A DNA stretch of 49,528 nt from assembly GCA_947628455.1 (NCBI GenBank), contig CANQZY010000002.1:1-49528 (forward strand). The letters are read 5' to 3'. Both the position numbers and the translations under genes were made by a program. The notes under the pieces are model-generated. The model had not been told where the DNA came from. It searched no databases and saw nothing but the letters and a program-made list of their open reading frames with translations. Of this stretch, positions 32,212 to 42,543 are shown one piece after another. Source of the DNA: an uncultured Methanobrevibacter sp. Its GTDB lineage: Archaea; Methanobacteriota; Methanobacteria; Methanobacteriales; Methanobacteriaceae. Numbering within the stretch: position 1 is the stretch's first letter; each line of letters begins with the position of its first letter.

Positions 32212-33045
32212 ATGGATAAACATATAATAGAATGCCTAGGAAAAAGCAGAATAACAATACAAAACGGAAAAATAACCGATATAACCCCACCACAAATCAA
32301 ATATTGCCCTCTATTCGATCATCACAAAGGAATCAAAGAAATAACACCCGAAAAAATCAAAGAAAATATCCAATATAGAATAGACGATTTCGGAATGTGC
32401 ACACCCCAAAGACAATTAAAAATGAAAGACTTTTTAAATTTCGGAATATCCGAAATAATTTCCACACTCCTCGATGAAAACATTATTGATTGTGCAATAA
32501 TGGTTTGTGAAGGATGCGGAACAGTAATTATAACCGAAAGCACCATAGCACAAGGAATAGGCGGAAGAATTTCAGGAATTATAAAAACAAGCCCCATAAA
32601 CCCCATAATCCAACAACTTGGAAAAAATAATGTTATCAACCCTAAAACTGCAGAAATCAACCAAATAGAAGGAATAAAAAAAGCTATTAAAATGGGTTAT
32701 AAAAATATTGCAGTAACCATAACACTAGCCGAAGATATTAAAAATATCTCCCAAATCAAAAATAAACACGACGATATAAATATTTATACTTTTGTAGTTC
32801 ATACAACTAAAGTAAATAAAAAAGACGCGAAAATATTATTTGATAATTGTGATATTATAACTAGCTGCGCATCTAAAAATATTAGAGAAATAGGTTTTAA
32901 AAAATCATTAAAAACCGTAGGCCAATCCATACCTATTTTTTCTAATTCTGAAAATGGAAAAAAATTTTTAGAATTAAGATTAGAAAAAATAGGTGGTGAA
33001 AAATCTAAAAAAAATAAACCAGATATACCTTATCCATTAATATAA
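32212..33045 (+). CDS. DUF2099 family protein (methanogenesis marker protein 8)
   Basis: 277 aa; CPLFDHHKGIKEITPEKIKENIQYRIDDFGMCTPQRQ and MVCEGCGTVIITESTIAQGIGGRISGII. Confidence 0.85.
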   Translation: MDKHIIECLGKSRITIQNGKITDITPPQIKYCPLFDHHKGIKEITPEKIKENIQYRIDDFGMCTPQRQLKMKDFLNFGISEIISTLLDENIIDCAIMVCEGCGTVIITESTIAQGIGGRISGIIKTSPINPIIQQLGKNNVINPKTAEINQIEGIKKAIKMGYKNIAVTITLAEDIKNISQIKNKHDDINIYTFVVHTTKVNKKDAKILFDNCDIITSCASKNIREIGFKKSLKTVGQSIPIFSNSENGKKFLELRLEKIGGEKSKKNKPDIPYPLI

Positions 33046-33089
33046 AAAAAAAGAAAAAAAATTAAATTATTTAAAATGAAGGGATATAC

Positions 33090-34364
33090 TTGACACAATT
33101 AAGTGAAGCTAAAAAAGGACAACCCACACCCGAAATGCAATACATCTCCAAAAAAGAGAATATTTCAATTAATAAATTAATCTCTTTAGTATCTGAAGGA
33201 AAAATTGTTATTCCTAAAAATATTAATCGTGATACTTATCCATGTGGAATTGGTGAAAATTTATCTACTAAAGTAAATGCAAATATCGGATCATCAAATA
33301 AAATTGAAGATATAAATTTAGAGATTAACAAAGCAAAATTAGCTGTAGATTATGGTGCTGACACTATAATGGATTTAAGTACTGGGCCAGATTTAAACAA
33401 ATTTAGAAAAAAAATAATGGAAAGTGTTAATGTTGCTATAGGCACGGTTCCCATCTATGAAGCAGGAGTAAACACTCTAAATAAAGGTAAAAAAATCATA
33501 GATATGGACAGTGACGATATCTTTAAAACCATAGAAAATCAAGCACGAGAAGGTGTTGATTTTATGACACTTCATTGCGGGATAAATAAACAAACCGTGG
33601 ATAAAATAAATAAAACTAACCGGAAAATGGGTATTGTAAGTAGAGGCGGGTCCTTTTTAGCTTCATGGATTTCACACAATGAACAAGAAAATCCATTATA
33701 TGAAAATTATGATTACATATTAGAACTATCTTATGAGCATGATGTTACTTTAAGTTTAGGTGATGGTTTAAGACCAGGATGTCAATCTGATGCAAGCGAT
33801 ATTGCTCAAATTCAAGAACTTGTGGATTTAGGAGTTCTTGTGAAAAAAGCACAAGAGAATAATGTTCAAGTTATGGTAGAAGGACCTGGACATATGCCGC
33901 TTAATCAAATCAAATCAAATATGGAACTTCAAAAAACAATATGTAATGGCGCTCCATTTTATGTTCTAGGACCTTTAGTCACAGATTTAGCACCAGGATA
34001 TGATCATATTACCGGAGCTATTGGAGGTGCAATAGCTGCCTTTTGTGGAGCGGACTTTTTATGTTATGTAACTCCTGCTGAACATTTAACTTTACCTAGT
34101 TTAGAAGATGTTAAAGAAGGAGTAATAGCATCAAAAATAGCTGCTCAAGCTGCAGATATAGCTAATGGATTGAAATCAGCCTGGGCAAAAGAAGATGAGA
34201 TGGGTGAAGCTCGTAAAAATTTCGATTGGGAAAAACAATTCCAATTAGCTATTGATAAATATAAACCCCGCTTCTACAAAAATCAATGCCCCCTAGACGA
34301 TGATGAGATGTGTGCTATGTGTGGGGAATATTGTGCAGTTAAACTAGGTAAAAATAATTTTTAA
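33090..34364 (+). CDS. thiC: Phosphomethylpyrimidine synthase ThiC
   Basis: VNANIGSS, MVEGPGHMPL, YYVLGPLVTDLAPGYDHITGAIGGA-type core and C-terminal CDDDEMCAMCGEYC-type Fe-S motif. TTG start. Confidence 0.95.
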   Translation: MTQLSEAKKGQPTPEMQYISKKENISINKLISLVSEGKIVIPKNINRDTYPCGIGENLSTKVNANIGSSNKIEDINLEINKAKLAVDYGADTIMDLSTGPDLNKFRKKIMESVNVAIGTVPIYEAGVNTLNKGKKIIDMDSDDIFKTIENQAREGVDFMTLHCGINKQTVDKINKTNRKMGIVSRGGSFLASWISHNEQENPLYENYDYILELSYEHDVTLSLGDGLRPGCQSDASDIAQIQELVDLGVLVKKAQENNVQVMVEGPGHMPLNQIKSNMELQKTICNGAPFYVLGPLVTDLAPGYDHITGAIGGAIAAFCGADFLCYVTPAEHLTLPSLEDVKEGVIASKIAAQAADIANGLKSAWAKEDEMGEARKNFDWEKQFQLAIDKYKPRFYKNQCPLDDDEMCAMCGEYCAVKLGKNNF

Positions 34365-34540
34365 TTTCCACTTTTTATTAAAAAAATAAATTTATTCTTT
34401 TATTAAACCTATTAGAGTTTTTTTCTCTAAAAAAAAATATAATCTTCTTTTAAATATTATTATATCATTTTCTTTTTTTTTACAAAAAAGTTTAAATATA
34501 AGATCATGTATATTAGGATTTACAATAAGGAGATGATTTG

Positions 34541-34912
34541 ATGGTTAATGATGGCTTAAAAGAAAATGATATTGAAGATGGTTCAGGAAAAATCGCAGAT
34601 ATGGATTCTGAATTGCATTTTAAACATGTAGATGGGAAAAATTTAGCAGATATTAAATTATTTGCTCTTTCAACTTGTGGATGGTGTAAAAAAACTAGAA
34701 TGTATCTTGAAGTTGAAGAAATTGAATATGATTACATTTATGTGGATCTTGCAACTGGCGAAGAACGTGATGAAGTAATGAAAGATCTTGAAAAATTCAA
34801 CCCTGACATGTCTTTTCCCACATTAGTTATAAATAATGGTGAACATGTGATTATAGGATATGAACCTGAAGAACTAGCTGAAGATCTAGGTATTGAATAT
34901 GAAGAATTATAA
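34541..34912 (+). CDS. Glutaredoxin-like protein
   Basis: Thioredoxin-fold with STCGWCKKTRMYLEVEEIEYDYIYVDLATG and cis-Pro FPTLVI. RBS aaggagatga before ATG at 34541. Confidence 0.87.
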   Translation: MVNDGLKENDIEDGSGKIADMDSELHFKHVDGKNLADIKLFALSTCGWCKKTRMYLEVEEIEYDYIYVDLATGEERDEVMKDLEKFNPDMSFPTLVINNGEHVIIGYEPEELAEDLGIEYEEL

Positions 34913-34987
34913 ATATATATTATAATGAATAAATTATAATATTAATTATATTTTATAAGAAATTTTTTTTTATAATGGTGATTTACA

Positions 34988-35470
34988 TTGGGTCAAGCTT
35001 ATAATAAGTTTAAAAAAGAAACTGAAGAAACTGGGTATTATGTTAATCCTGATGTTGAATTTGTAGAAATGTTACTTGAAAATATTCAAACTAATGTGGA
35101 TAGATATGGGTATCCTGCTTGTCCCTGTAGATTAGCTACAGGTAATCGTGAAGAAGATTTAGATTTAATTTGTCCATGTGATTATAGGGATGTTGATTTA
35201 GAAGATTATGGTTTTTGTTTTTGCGCGCTTTATGTGACTAAAAGTGTTATAGAGAATAATGAAAAAATACATTCTATTCCTGATAGGCGAAGAAGAGTTA
35301 AAGAAGAAGAAAAACAAGAATCTCATGATTTAGAAAGAATTGATATAAAAGGATTTAAGTATCCTGTTTGGAGATGTAAAGTTTGTGGATATTTATGTTG
35401 TCGTCCTCAACCTCCTGAAGAATGTCCTATATGTCATGTGGATAAAGATAGGTTTGAAAAGTTATTCTAA
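34988..35470 (+). CDS. Ferredoxin-thioredoxin reductase catalytic-chain-like protein fused to a C-terminal rubredoxin domain
   Basis: TTG start. PACPCRLATGNREEDLDLICPCDYRDVDLEDYGFCFCALYV (CPC...CPC...CFC) then WRCKVCGYLC...PEECPICHVDKDRFEKL. Confidence 0.87.
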   Translation: MGQAYNKFKKETEETGYYVNPDVEFVEMLLENIQTNVDRYGYPACPCRLATGNREEDLDLICPCDYRDVDLEDYGFCFCALYVTKSVIENNEKIHSIPDRRRRVKEEEKQESHDLERIDIKGFKYPVWRCKVCGYLCCRPQPPEECPICHVDKDRFEKLF

Positions 35471-35485
35471 GTTTTAGGTTGTGTA

Positions 35486-37141
35486 ATGTTATATCGAGAT
35501 TTAGCTAAGGTATACTCAGATTTAGAATCAACTACTAAAAGATTGGAGAAAACACATATTATTGCGGAGCTATTTAGATCTTTAAATGGTGAGGATATAT
35601 CGGAAATTAGTTTATTGCTTTTAGGGAGAGTGTTTCCTGCTTGGAGTGATGAGGAGATAGGTATTGGGAGTAAGTTAGTTGAACGTTCGGTAGTTAAGGC
35701 TATTGGAACAACTCTGGATAAGGTAGAAGATGCTATTCGAGATGAAGGAGATATTGGGCTTGCTTCTTATAAATTATTTCAAAATAAAAAACAAACTACT
35801 TTTTTTTCAAAACCATTAACAGTGAATTTTGTGTTTGATAGTTTAAGGAAACTTCCTAAGATTAGTGGTTCTAATTCAACAAATCGTAAGATTTCTATTA
35901 TATTGGAGTTATTTTCTCAGGCCACGCCATTAGAAGCTAAATATTTAACTAGAAATATTACTGAAGAGCTTAGGATTGGTGTGGGTGAAGGTATTGTAAG
36001 AGATGCTATAGCTGAAGCGTTTAATATAGATAAAAATGTGGTTGAAAGGGCTCAGATGCTTACAAATGATATGGGTTTAGTGGCGATAGTGTCTCTTGAA
36101 GAAGGTTGTGAGGGTCTTAATAAATTAAATGTAGAGCCGGGGAAACCTGTGAAGCCTATGCTTGCGCAATTAGCTCCTCCATTAGAGGAGATTATTAATG
36201 AAGTAGGGCTTGCTATTTGTGAAACTAAATATGATGGTATTCGCCTTCAAATTCATAGAAATGAAGACGAAATTAAAATATTTACTCGTAGATTAGAAAA
36301 TATTACTAATGCGATGCCTGAAATTGTGAAACTTATTAATGATCATATGCCTCATGAAAATTTTATAATAGAAGGTGAAGTAATAGCTACTAAGAATGGG
36401 CGTCCTTTATCTTTTCAGAATGTTCTTCATAGGGTTCGTAGGAAATATGATATTGATAAAGCTATGGAAAGAGTTCCTTTAAAAGTATTTTTATTTGATC
36501 TTTTATTTTATAAAATTCCATTACTTGATGAGCCTTTATTGGAGAGAAGGAAGAAATTAGAGAAGATTGTAGATACATCATCTGATGATTTAAAATTGAG
36601 TACTATGGTTTATGGTACTCCTGAAACAATACCTGAAGTGGAACAGCTTTTTGAAGATTCTTTAAAAGAGCATCATGAGGGTATTATGATAAAAGACGCA
36701 TCACAACCGTATATTCCTGGAATTAGAGGTAAAAAGATGCTTAAATGGAAAGCGGAGCCTGAGACTTTAGATATGGTTGTTGTTGGAGGGATTTATGGCA
36801 CAGGTAAAAGAGCAAACTTTGTAGGATCTTATCTTTTAGCCCTTCGTGGAGAAGATAATGAGTTTAAATCTGTTGTTTATGCAGCTACAGGCCTTGATGA
36901 TGATATGTTAATTAATTTAACCGAAAAAATGAAAGAATATAAAATATCTGAAAAAGGTCTTAAAATTAATGTGGAGCCTAAAATTGTTTTAGAGATAGCA
37001 TTTTCAGAAATTGTTAAAAGTCCGGAGTATGAAACTGGATATTCTCTTAGATTCCCTGTTATAAAACGTATACGTTCAGATAAAGGATTATCTGATGTAG
37101 ATACTGTTGAAAGGTTAATTTCAATGTATATAAATCAATAA
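35486..37141 (+). CDS. lig: ATP-dependent DNA ligase
   Basis: 551 aa; adenylation motif ETKYDGIRLQIHR, EGEVIA, EGIMIKD, MLKWK. Confidence 0.96.
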   Translation: MLYRDLAKVYSDLESTTKRLEKTHIIAELFRSLNGEDISEISLLLLGRVFPAWSDEEIGIGSKLVERSVVKAIGTTLDKVEDAIRDEGDIGLASYKLFQNKKQTTFFSKPLTVNFVFDSLRKLPKISGSNSTNRKISIILELFSQATPLEAKYLTRNITEELRIGVGEGIVRDAIAEAFNIDKNVVERAQMLTNDMGLVAIVSLEEGCEGLNKLNVEPGKPVKPMLAQLAPPLEEIINEVGLAICETKYDGIRLQIHRNEDEIKIFTRRLENITNAMPEIVKLINDHMPHENFIIEGEVIATKNGRPLSFQNVLHRVRRKYDIDKAMERVPLKVFLFDLLFYKIPLLDEPLLERRKKLEKIVDTSSDDLKLSTMVYGTPETIPEVEQLFEDSLKEHHEGIMIKDASQPYIPGIRGKKMLKWKAEPETLDMVVVGGIYGTGKRANFVGSYLLALRGEDNEFKSVVYAATGLDDDMLINLTEKMKEYKISEKGLKINVEPKIVLEIAFSEIVKSPEYETGYSLRFPVIKRIRSDKGLSDVDTVERLISMYINQ

Positions 37142-37241
37142 AAACTATCTAATTTCCATATTCTAGATAATGAAAATATTTTTATATTAGATAACTCTTA
37201 CTTGTAAATATAATAGAATATATTAGGTGTAAAAAAAAAAG

Positions 37242-38591
37242 ATGAATGCTTTAGAATATCTAGCTTCAGTTGGATTTAATGATCCTGTTATAATAAGTCT
37301 ATTTTTAATTATTACTATGGGTATTGGACTTCAATGGATTGCTGAGTTAAAAAAAATTCCAGGAATAGTATTGCTACTTCCAGCAGGAATGTTTTTTGGA
37401 GCTTATTTAGGTTTAATAGAACCTGAAAAGATATTTGGAGATTCTTTCTATACTTTAATAACACTAGGAGTAGGTTTTCTCCTATTTTCTGGCGGTCTGA
37501 ATCTTAACTTTTCTTCTCTAAAAAAAGAAGAAAAAACTGTAATTACAAAATTAATTCCAATTAGCAGTGGACTCACATTTATAATTGGAGGAATTTTAAT
37601 TAAAACATTATTTTCTATAAATATCTTAGATTCATTTTTAATCTCAGCATTACTTATAGTATCCGGACCAACTGTAATAGGCCCTATCCTAAAATTCGCA
37701 AAACCTCCTAAAAAAATCCATAGAATAGCAGAATGGGAAGCAATTGTAACTGATCCTCTAGGAGCTATTATAGCAGTTCTAGTTTTATATATACTTATTA
37801 TTGCCCATGCTCCTAGTGAACTTTTATATTCCCCTGAATCACCATTCGGCTCTGTAACTAATGTATTTTTACAACATACTATTTTCCAATCTATAAACCT
37901 TAAAGGTTTTCTAATCAATGATTTATTCATAACAGCAATTATTGGAGTTATAGTAGGGATTCTCATTGGAATTGTATTTGCTGTTTTATACATTAGAGGA
38001 GTTAAAAAAGGAATTATCGATGATAAATATCATATTCTTGTTTTATGGATGTTAGTTATAGTCTCCATATTAACTGGCGAAATATTATTCCCTGAAGCTG
38101 GTTTATTTTCAGCTTTAACAATTGGTGTGGTTATTGCTAACATTGAAAACAGACAAGCATTCTTAACAAAAAAATTAAATGATTTTATGGAACCATTAAT
38201 AATTGGTATATTATTCATAGTTCTAGCATCATTAGTAAATATAGATGATTTAATAAAATATTTAATTCCAAGTATAATACTAGTTCTATGTTATGTATTT
38301 ATAGTAAGACCATTAATAGTAGGAATTGTAACATATAAACATAAATTCACCTATAAAGAGAAACTATTTTTAGGTTTTATACATCCTAGAGGAATAGTAG
38401 CTGCTGCATCCGCATCATTATTTGCATTAAAATTAAAAAATACTGGTCTTATTATACCTCAACTGATTCCTGTAGTATTTATTGTGATTTTAGGAACTGT
38501 GATTATATATGGTATTTTTAATCCTATTGTTACAAGAAAATTAGGCCTATCTCAAGAAGTATGTTATGAAGGAATCTGTTATGATGAGTAA
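37242..38591 (+). CDS. Cation:proton antiporter (CPA1-like)
   Basis: 449 aa with about 12 TM segments; SGPTVIGPILKFAKPPKKIHRIAEWEAIVTDPLGAIIAVLV and GFIHPRGIVAAASASLFAL. Confidence 0.88.
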   Translation: MNALEYLASVGFNDPVIISLFLIITMGIGLQWIAELKKIPGIVLLLPAGMFFGAYLGLIEPEKIFGDSFYTLITLGVGFLLFSGGLNLNFSSLKKEEKTVITKLIPISSGLTFIIGGILIKTLFSINILDSFLISALLIVSGPTVIGPILKFAKPPKKIHRIAEWEAIVTDPLGAIIAVLVLYILIIAHAPSELLYSPESPFGSVTNVFLQHTIFQSINLKGFLINDLFITAIIGVIVGILIGIVFAVLYIRGVKKGIIDDKYHILVLWMLVIVSILTGEILFPEAGLFSALTIGVVIANIENRQAFLTKKLNDFMEPLIIGILFIVLASLVNIDDLIKYLIPSIILVLCYVFIVRPLIVGIVTYKHKFTYKEKLFLGFIHPRGIVAAASASLFALKLKNTGLIIPQLIPVVFIVILGTVIIYGIFNPIVTRKLGLSQEVCYEGICYDE

Positions 38592-38656
38592 ACGATTTAA
38601 TAAATATAAACAACATATATTTACTATTAATTGAAATTTAATTGAGGAATTATTTA

Positions 38657-40030
38657 ATGTCTGTTAAAAAAAGATTATTCGGAACATTTGGTGTTAGAAG
38701 AACTGCGAATGATATCTTAACACCTGAATTTGCATCAAGACTTGCAGCATGTTATGGAAGTCTAGTAAAAGGTAAAATAGCTGTTGGTGGGGATACAAGA
38801 ACTACAAGTAGAATGTTAATGGATGCGGTTAAAGCAGGTTTGCTTTCAAGCGGATGTGATGTGGTGGATTTAGGTATTATTCCAACACCTGCACTTCAAT
38901 TTGCTGTGAGAAATTATTATAATGGTGGAGTGATGATTACAGCTTCACATAATCCTCCAAAATACAATGGGGTTAAATTTTTAGATGAATTTGGAATAGG
39001 TATTCCTGATGATATGGAAATAGCTATTGAAGAGATGTATTTTGACAAACAACCACACAGAGTAAGTTGGGACAAAATTGGCAATTCAATGTATAATGAT
39101 AATATACTACAAGAATATGTTAATAATGCCATTAAAAATGTAGATAGTGAAACTATACGTGAAAGTAATTTGAAAGTAGTTGTTGATTGTGGTTCTGGAG
39201 CAGGATCTTTCACAGCACCATATTTACTTAGAAAATTAGGTTGCGAAGTTATCACATTAAACAGTCAAGCTGATGGTTTTTTCCCCGGTCGTGACCCTGA
39301 ACCCATTGAAGAAAATTTAACCGAACTTATTGAGGTAGTTAAACAATTAAACGCAGATATTGGACTCGCACACGATGGTGATGCTGATAGAACAATTTGT
39401 ATTGATGAAAAAGGGCAATTTGTTTTAGGAGATAAAACATTTTCACTTGTAGAAAAACAAATGTTAAAAGAAAATAATGGTGGGCTTATAGTTACAACAG
39501 TAGCCACCTCACAAGCCATATATGATATTGCAGAAAAATATAATGGAGAAGTAACAGCTACTGCTGTAGGAGATTTACTTGTTGCCCGTGCTTTAAAAGA
39601 TAAAAATGGATTATTCGGAGGGGAAGAAAATGGAGGTTTGATTTTCCCTGATTTTGTTTACGGTCGAGATGCAGCAATGACAGTTGCTAAAATTATAGAA
39701 ATAATAGCTAAAGAAAAAAAACCATTATCACAATTAGTTGATGAATTACCTAAATATTATTCTAAAAAAATGAAAATTGAATGTGATGATAATTTAAAAG
39801 AAGAGATTATGAATAATATTGCAAACGAGATTAAATCAACTACAAATTATAAAATAGATACAACTGATGGTCTTAAAATATTTAAAGATGACGGATGGGT
39901 TATTATTAGACCTTCAGGAACTGAACCTATATTTAGATGTTTTTCTGAATCTAATAAACAAGATAATGCAGATGAAATGGCATTATGGGGTATTAATTTA
40001 ATCAAAAAACATATCAATATGGTAAAATGA
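38657..40030 (+). CDS. Phosphoglucosamine mutase/phosphohexomutase family protein (paralog 1)
   Basis: KRLFGTFGVRRTAND, catalytic TASHNPPKYNGVKF, AHDGDADRTICID, RPSGTEPIFRCF. ATG at 38657 after gaggaat. Confidence 0.92.
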   Translation: MSVKKRLFGTFGVRRTANDILTPEFASRLAACYGSLVKGKIAVGGDTRTTSRMLMDAVKAGLLSSGCDVVDLGIIPTPALQFAVRNYYNGGVMITASHNPPKYNGVKFLDEFGIGIPDDMEIAIEEMYFDKQPHRVSWDKIGNSMYNDNILQEYVNNAIKNVDSETIRESNLKVVVDCGSGAGSFTAPYLLRKLGCEVITLNSQADGFFPGRDPEPIEENLTELIEVVKQLNADIGLAHDGDADRTICIDEKGQFVLGDKTFSLVEKQMLKENNGGLIVTTVATSQAIYDIAEKYNGEVTATAVGDLLVARALKDKNGLFGGEENGGLIFPDFVYGRDAAMTVAKIIEIIAKEKKPLSQLVDELPKYYSKKMKIECDDNLKEEIMNNIANEIKSTTNYKIDTTDGLKIFKDDGWVIIRPSGTEPIFRCFSESNKQDNADEMALWGINLIKKHINMVK

Positions 40031-40650
40031 AAATCGAAAGTGAATTTATACATTATTTAATTACACATCAATGGATTATCGGAGGTTTCGCCGTTATTCT
40101 TATAATTGGCGTGATACTCTATCTATTTGGAAATTGGAGTTTAGGTGACGATATTGCTATTTTAGCTATTTTATCTTCAATGTATATTATGATGTATAAT
40201 GCTCATCGTACAGACTATAGATTTAAAAAACTTATTGAAGATAATGATAAAAACACTTTAAACAGAATCATCGGCCCTGAAAGAAGAAAAGAACTTATTA
40301 TATTCGCTGAAGATATTGAAGTTCTCTATGCCAAATCACATGATGAACAAATCCCTTTAGAATTAATTGTTAAAAAATTAACAACAAATAAAGAAAACGA
40401 CGACGAATATTATGAAGACTTTATTGAATTTTTAAGATATTCTGCAAATAAAGTTTCCACACATAACCTTTCATCTACACTCAAATTATTAATTTATAAT
40501 AAATTTATAAAACTAGAAAAAAAAATTAAAATACCTATAAGTGAGAATACACCTGAGGTTAGAGAAGAGATAAATAATTTAGCTATTGAAATTTATACTC
40601 AAGTTCTCAAAGAACTAGATCCTCAATTAAACCAAAAAAATTTAAATTAA
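40027..40650 (+). CDS. Uncharacterised membrane-anchored protein
   Basis: 207 aa, two N-terminal TM segments and a charged cytoplasmic domain. ATGA overlap with the upstream mutase gene. Confidence 0.65.
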   Translation: MKIESEFIHYLITHQWIIGGFAVILIIGVILYLFGNWSLGDDIAILAILSSMYIMMYNAHRTDYRFKKLIEDNDKNTLNRIIGPERRKELIIFAEDIEVLYAKSHDEQIPLELIVKKLTTNKENDDEYYEDFIEFLRYSANKVSTHNLSSTLKLLIYNKFIKLEKKIKIPISENTPEVREEINNLAIEIYTQVLKELDPQLNQKNLN

Positions 40651-40687
40651 ATTTTTAAAAAAAAAAGGATATAATGTGTGTTTTTTT

Positions 40688-41824
40688 TTAGAAATTTTCT
40701 AAACATTCTTCTTTTAATATGAATGCATCTTCATTATCAGGATTTTTAAGAAGAATTTTATCAAAATTATTTACAGCTTCTTCAAATTTACCTAACTCCA
40801 TTAAAACAAGCCCCTTATTTAATAAACAATCAATATTGTTTTTTTCAATACCAATAGCTGCGTTATAACATTCTAAAGCTTTATCTAAATTACCCAGATC
40901 GACATATGTATTTCCCATTCTGTTTAAAGTATTAGCGTCTATTTCAGAATCATCAAGACATAATTCAACAGCTTTATTAAATGATTTAATTGCCTCTTCT
41001 GGTTTTCCCATATCTGTTAATAGAATCCCTCTGGAATTCCAAACTTCAGGGTTTTCACTATCTATTTTAATTAATTTATTATAAACTTCTAATGCTTCAT
41101 CAAATTTCATTAAAACTTCTAAAATAAACCCTCTCCAATATAAGATAACAGGGCTGTTTGAATTTATCTTTAAAGCTTCATTACTAGCATTTAAAGCACC
41201 CTCTACATCACCCGAATTTAAAAGTGCAATAGCTTTATTATTATATATATATTCATTATTATCTTCAATTTCTAATGCTTTATTATAACAAATAATGGCT
41301 TTTTGAAAATCACCTAATCTTGAAAGATTATCACCTTGTTTATTTAAAAGATAGGTATCGTCAGGATCTATTTTTAAAGCAGCATCATAACAAAGAGCGG
41401 ATTTATCATATTTTCCCATGTCAAATAATATATCTGCTCTTTGAGTTATCATTGCCTTTTCATCAATTTTTTTGCCTTTCCAATCATCAATATCTAATTT
41501 TTTAAAAGTGATAATCTGAAACATTTCATCATTTGTAATTTTACCAACATACATCTTTTTAAATTCTTTTACCATTTCTTTAGCATCACGATAACCTTCT
41601 TTTTGAGCTAACTCATCATTATCTTTTAAATTTATATATTTGATTAATTCAACATTTTCAACAACTGCTTCAAAAATCTTTTTTTTCTCTTTAGAAACAA
41701 GATTCCAATAACAATATAACCTATCGCCTTTTTTAAGAGGGTTTTTCCAAAGCTTTCGGATAGTCATGGTTTTTTTCCCTGTTATAATATCAATATCTTG
41801 ACTTCTAAAAGATAAAATTGGCAA
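40688..41824 (-). CDS. ASCH-domain protein with C-terminal TPR repeats
   Basis: N-term ILSFRSQDIDIITGKKTMTIRKLWKNPLKKGDRLYCYW is ASCH-like. C-term repeated TPR units (AKICYNKALEI, FDEALEVYNKLIKID, PEEAIKSFNKAVEL, LDKALECYNAAIGI, FEEAVNNFDKILL). Confidence 0.8.
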   Translation of the reverse strand: MPILSFRSQDIDIITGKKTMTIRKLWKNPLKKGDRLYCYWNLVSKEKKKIFEAVVENVELIKYINLKDNDELAQKEGYRDAKEMVKEFKKMYVGKITNDEMFQIITFKKLDIDDWKGKKIDEKAMITQRADILFDMGKYDKSALCYDAALKIDPDDTYLLNKQGDNLSRLGDFQKAIICYNKALEIEDNNEYIYNNKAIALLNSGDVEGALNASNEALKINSNSPVILYWRGFILEVLMKFDEALEVYNKLIKIDSENPEVWNSRGILLTDMGKPEEAIKSFNKAVELCLDDSEIDANTLNRMGNTYVDLGNLDKALECYNAAIGIEKNNIDCLLNKGLVLMELGKFEEAVNNFDKILLKNPDNEDAFILKEECLENF

Positions 41825-41828
41825 TTAA

Positions 41829-42542
41829 TCACCCTTTATTTACAATCTGCTCTCCAAATTCAGCTGTTTTAAATTTAATAATCCCATCAAAATAAGGCAG
41901 TAAAGATTCTGCTAATCGTTTTAAATCAATCGCATTAGGATTTTCTACTTTTTCCAGTTCAGGATCTAAAACACAACGATTTCTAAATTGTTGTAATGTA
42001 TAAATATCTGATTTAATATTTCTTACAATATGTTTAATATCTTCTTTAGTGTGTAGTGTAGGTACAAAAGTGGTTCTAGCTTCTAATTTAACATTATATT
42101 TATTGATTAAATCCATTGAATCCTTAACATTTCCACCAATATCTTGACCTACAATTTTTTCATATTTAGAGAAAGGGGCTTTAATATCTAAAGATATAAA
42201 ATCAACTTTTTTGGAATCTAATAAAAATTTAAGTTTTTCTGGATAAACTCCACTAGTATCCAACTTACTTTTTAAACCTATACTTTTAGTATAATTAAAA
42301 ATATCTAAAACATGATTAAATTGAACTAATGGTTCTCCTCCAGAAATAACTACTGCATCTATAAATTCCGAAGAATGATCAATAATATTTTTAACTTCTT
42401 CTAGGGAAATTTCATTTCCTCCTTCGAAAAGTTCAACATTTTGACAATATCTGCATCTTAAAGGGCATCCTACCATAAACAGAACTAATGACATATTACT
42501 ATGAAATTCCACTGAGGATATAAGGTTTCCGCCCAGTAACAT
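41829..42542 (-). CDS. nrdG: Radical SAM protein, anaerobic ribonucleoside-triphosphate reductase activating protein-like
   Basis: MVGCPLRCRYCQN (CxxxCxxC) and VVISGGEPLVQF. Start 42542 or 42560 both possible. Confidence 0.8.
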   Translation of the reverse strand: MLLGGNLISSVEFHSNMSLVLFMVGCPLRCRYCQNVELFEGGNEISLEEVKNIIDHSSEFIDAVVISGGEPLVQFNHVLDIFNYTKSIGLKSKLDTSGVYPEKLKFLLDSKKVDFISLDIKAPFSKYEKIVGQDIGGNVKDSMDLINKYNVKLEARTTFVPTLHTKEDIKHIVRNIKSDIYTLQQFRNRCVLDPELEKVENPNAIDLKRLAESLLPYFDGIIKFKTAEFGEQIVNKG

Positions 42543-42543
42543 T

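Noticed and set aside
37144-37196. Inverted repeat TATCTAAT...ATTAGATA after the ligase gene
   Set aside because: AT-rich, long loop and no downstream T tract; not convincing as a terminator.
37448-37993. 181-aa minus-strand ORF
   Set aside because: Antisense to a clear CPA1 antiporter; no recognisable family.
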